A stretch of DNA of 6,678 nt from DATNFP01 sp035606335 (lineage in GTDB: Bacteria; Bacteroidota; Bacteroidia; Chitinophagales; Chitinophagaceae): the NCBI GenBank assembly GCA_035606335.1, contig DATNFP010000169.1:1-6678 (forward strand), given 5' to 3'. Below the pieces are notes generated by a model. It did not search any database, was not told the DNA's origin, and worked only from the letters and a program-made list of their open reading frames with translations. The first letter of the stretch is position 1. Every line of letters starts with the position of its first letter. The position numbers and the translations under genes were made by a program. Shown here in pieces: positions 5,858 through 6,678 of this stretch.

Positions 5858-6678
5858 TTATACATCAATACGTGCATATTTGGCGTGCTTTTCTATAAAC
5901 TCTCTGCGGGGGGCTACTTCCTCGCCCATCAGCATGGCGAATACACGATCTGCTTCGGCAGCACTGTCGATGGTTACTTTTTTCAGTGTACGCGTATCGG
6001 GGTTCATTGTTGTGTCCCAAAGCTGTTCGGCATTCATTTCTCCAAGACCTTTGTAGCGCTGCACATTCACGCTGTCTTCTTTACCGTTTGCCAGTCTTTC
6101 TACTGAACTTTTACGGTCTTCTTCGTTCCACGCGTATAGTTGCTCTTTCCCTTTCTTTACCAGGTATAAAGGCGGTTGGGCAAGATAAACACATCCCTGT
6201 TCTACCAGTTCCTTCATGTAACGGAAAAAGAAAGTAAGTATCAATGTTGCAATGTGAGAACCATCCACATCGGCATCGGTCATAATGATGACTTTGTGGT
6301 AACGAAGTTTTGCAAGGTTTAGCGCTTTAGGGTCTTCTGCAGTTCCTACACTCACTCCTAAAGCAGTGAACATATTTTTTATTTCTTCGTTCTCATATAT
6401 CTTATGCTCCTGTGCTTTTTCTACGTTCAGGATTTTACCACGCAGCGGAAGGATAGCCTGAAAAGTGCGGTCGCGTCCTTGTTTTGCGGTACCGCCGGCT
6501 GAATCCCCTTCCACAAGGTATAATTCGCAGCGCTCAGGATCTTTATCAGAGCAATCGGCCAATTTACCGGGCATACCGCCACCTGTAAGTACGCTTTTGC
6601 GTTGCACCATTTCACGCGCTTTGCGTGCCGCTGCACGCGCCTGTGCAGCTATGATCACTTTATCAATGATCAGTTTCG
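5858..6678 (-). CDS. gyrB: DNA gyrase subunit B, C-terminal part (5' end beyond window)
   Basis: This is the ATP-using subunit of gyrase, which introduces negative supercoils together with GyrA. About 273 codons of its C-terminal half are visible: the TOPRIM domain and the tail that contacts GyrA. The metal-binding signatures are present: LYLVEGDSAGG, whose Glu codon is at 6509-6511, and TDADVDGSHI, whose first Asp after the Thr is at 6275-6277. QRYKGLGEMNAEQLW and the ending REFIEKHAKYARIDV are typical of GyrB; ParE (topoisomerase IV) is the alternative and is less likely because it usually has a different sequence after GLGEMN. The insertion of roughly 170 residues found in enterobacterial GyrB is absent, as is usual outside that group. 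The reading frame stays open to base 6678, including LIIDKVIIAAQARAAARKAR, so the GTG at 6658 is an internal Val codon and not the start. The downstream end is bounded by the hairpin at 5785-5829. Confidence 0.9.
   Translation of the reverse strand, partial: KLIIDKVIIAAQARAAARKAREMVQRKSVLTGGGMPGKLADCSDKDPERCELYLVEGDSAGGTAKQGRDRTFQAILPLRGKILNVEKAQEHKIYENEEIKNMFTALGVSVGTAEDPKALNLAKLRYHKVIIMTDADVDGSHIATLILTFFFRYMKELVEQGCVYLAQPPLYLVKKGKEQLYAWNEEDRKSSVERLANGKEDSVNVQRYKGLGEMNAEQLWDTTMNPDTRTLKKVTIDSAAEADRVFAMLMGEEVAPRREFIEKHAKYARIDV

Noticed and set aside
5832..6237. Overlapping + strand open frames opposite gyrB
   Set aside because: The opposite strand encodes conserved GyrB throughout; these frames overlap one another and look like shadows.
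6463..6658. Arg at the position matching E. coli GyrB Lys447 (LPLRGKIL), a quinolone-linked site
   Set aside because: Arg is common at this position in many bacterial GyrB proteins, so it is probably natural variation and not a resistance change.

Overview
The window looks like ordinary chromosomal DNA from a member of the Bacteroidota, probably a Chitinophaga-like lineage (inference). The evidence is an AT-rich genome with poor Shine-Dalgarno sites, a C-terminal type IX secretion (T9SS) sorting domain, an SCKK-type lipoprotein signal, a TAnnTTTG promoter element of the Bacteroidota type, and a short GyrB without the enterobacterial insertion. There are five protein-coding genes. No RNA gene, CRISPR array, insertion sequence or phage gene was seen.

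Layout. Positions 1-1086 (+) encode a GT-B fold, MurG/GT28-like glycosyltransferase that starts at the window edge. After a 121-bp gap holding a good TAnnTTTG promoter element and a 10-bp palindrome, 1208-1993 (+) encodes a lipoprotein of unknown function. Its stop codon overlaps by 4 bp the stop codon of a convergent gene, 1990-4170 (-), which encodes a membrane-anchored PAS-PAS hybrid histidine kinase with a C-terminal receiver domain. A 269-bp AT-rich intergenic region separates the kinase from the divergent gene 4440-5747 (+). That gene encodes a secreted protein with about seven YD-like repeats of some 30 residues and a T9SS sorting tail. A 20-bp perfect-stem hairpin at 5785-5829 lies between it and the convergent 3' part of gyrB (5858-6678, -), which runs off the right edge.

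How the genes relate. gyrB is housekeeping, and the glycosyltransferase is likely an independent envelope or glycolipid enzyme. The kinase has all catalytic and phospho-acceptor residues but no DNA-binding output and no HPt partner nearby, so its pathway must be completed elsewhere. Its divergent arrangement with the secreted repeat protein allows shared regulation, but nothing here proves it. No clearly new multi-gene system is visible. The least explained parts are the repeat-rich secreted protein, the lipoprotein, and the symmetric or repeated motifs in the two promoter regions.
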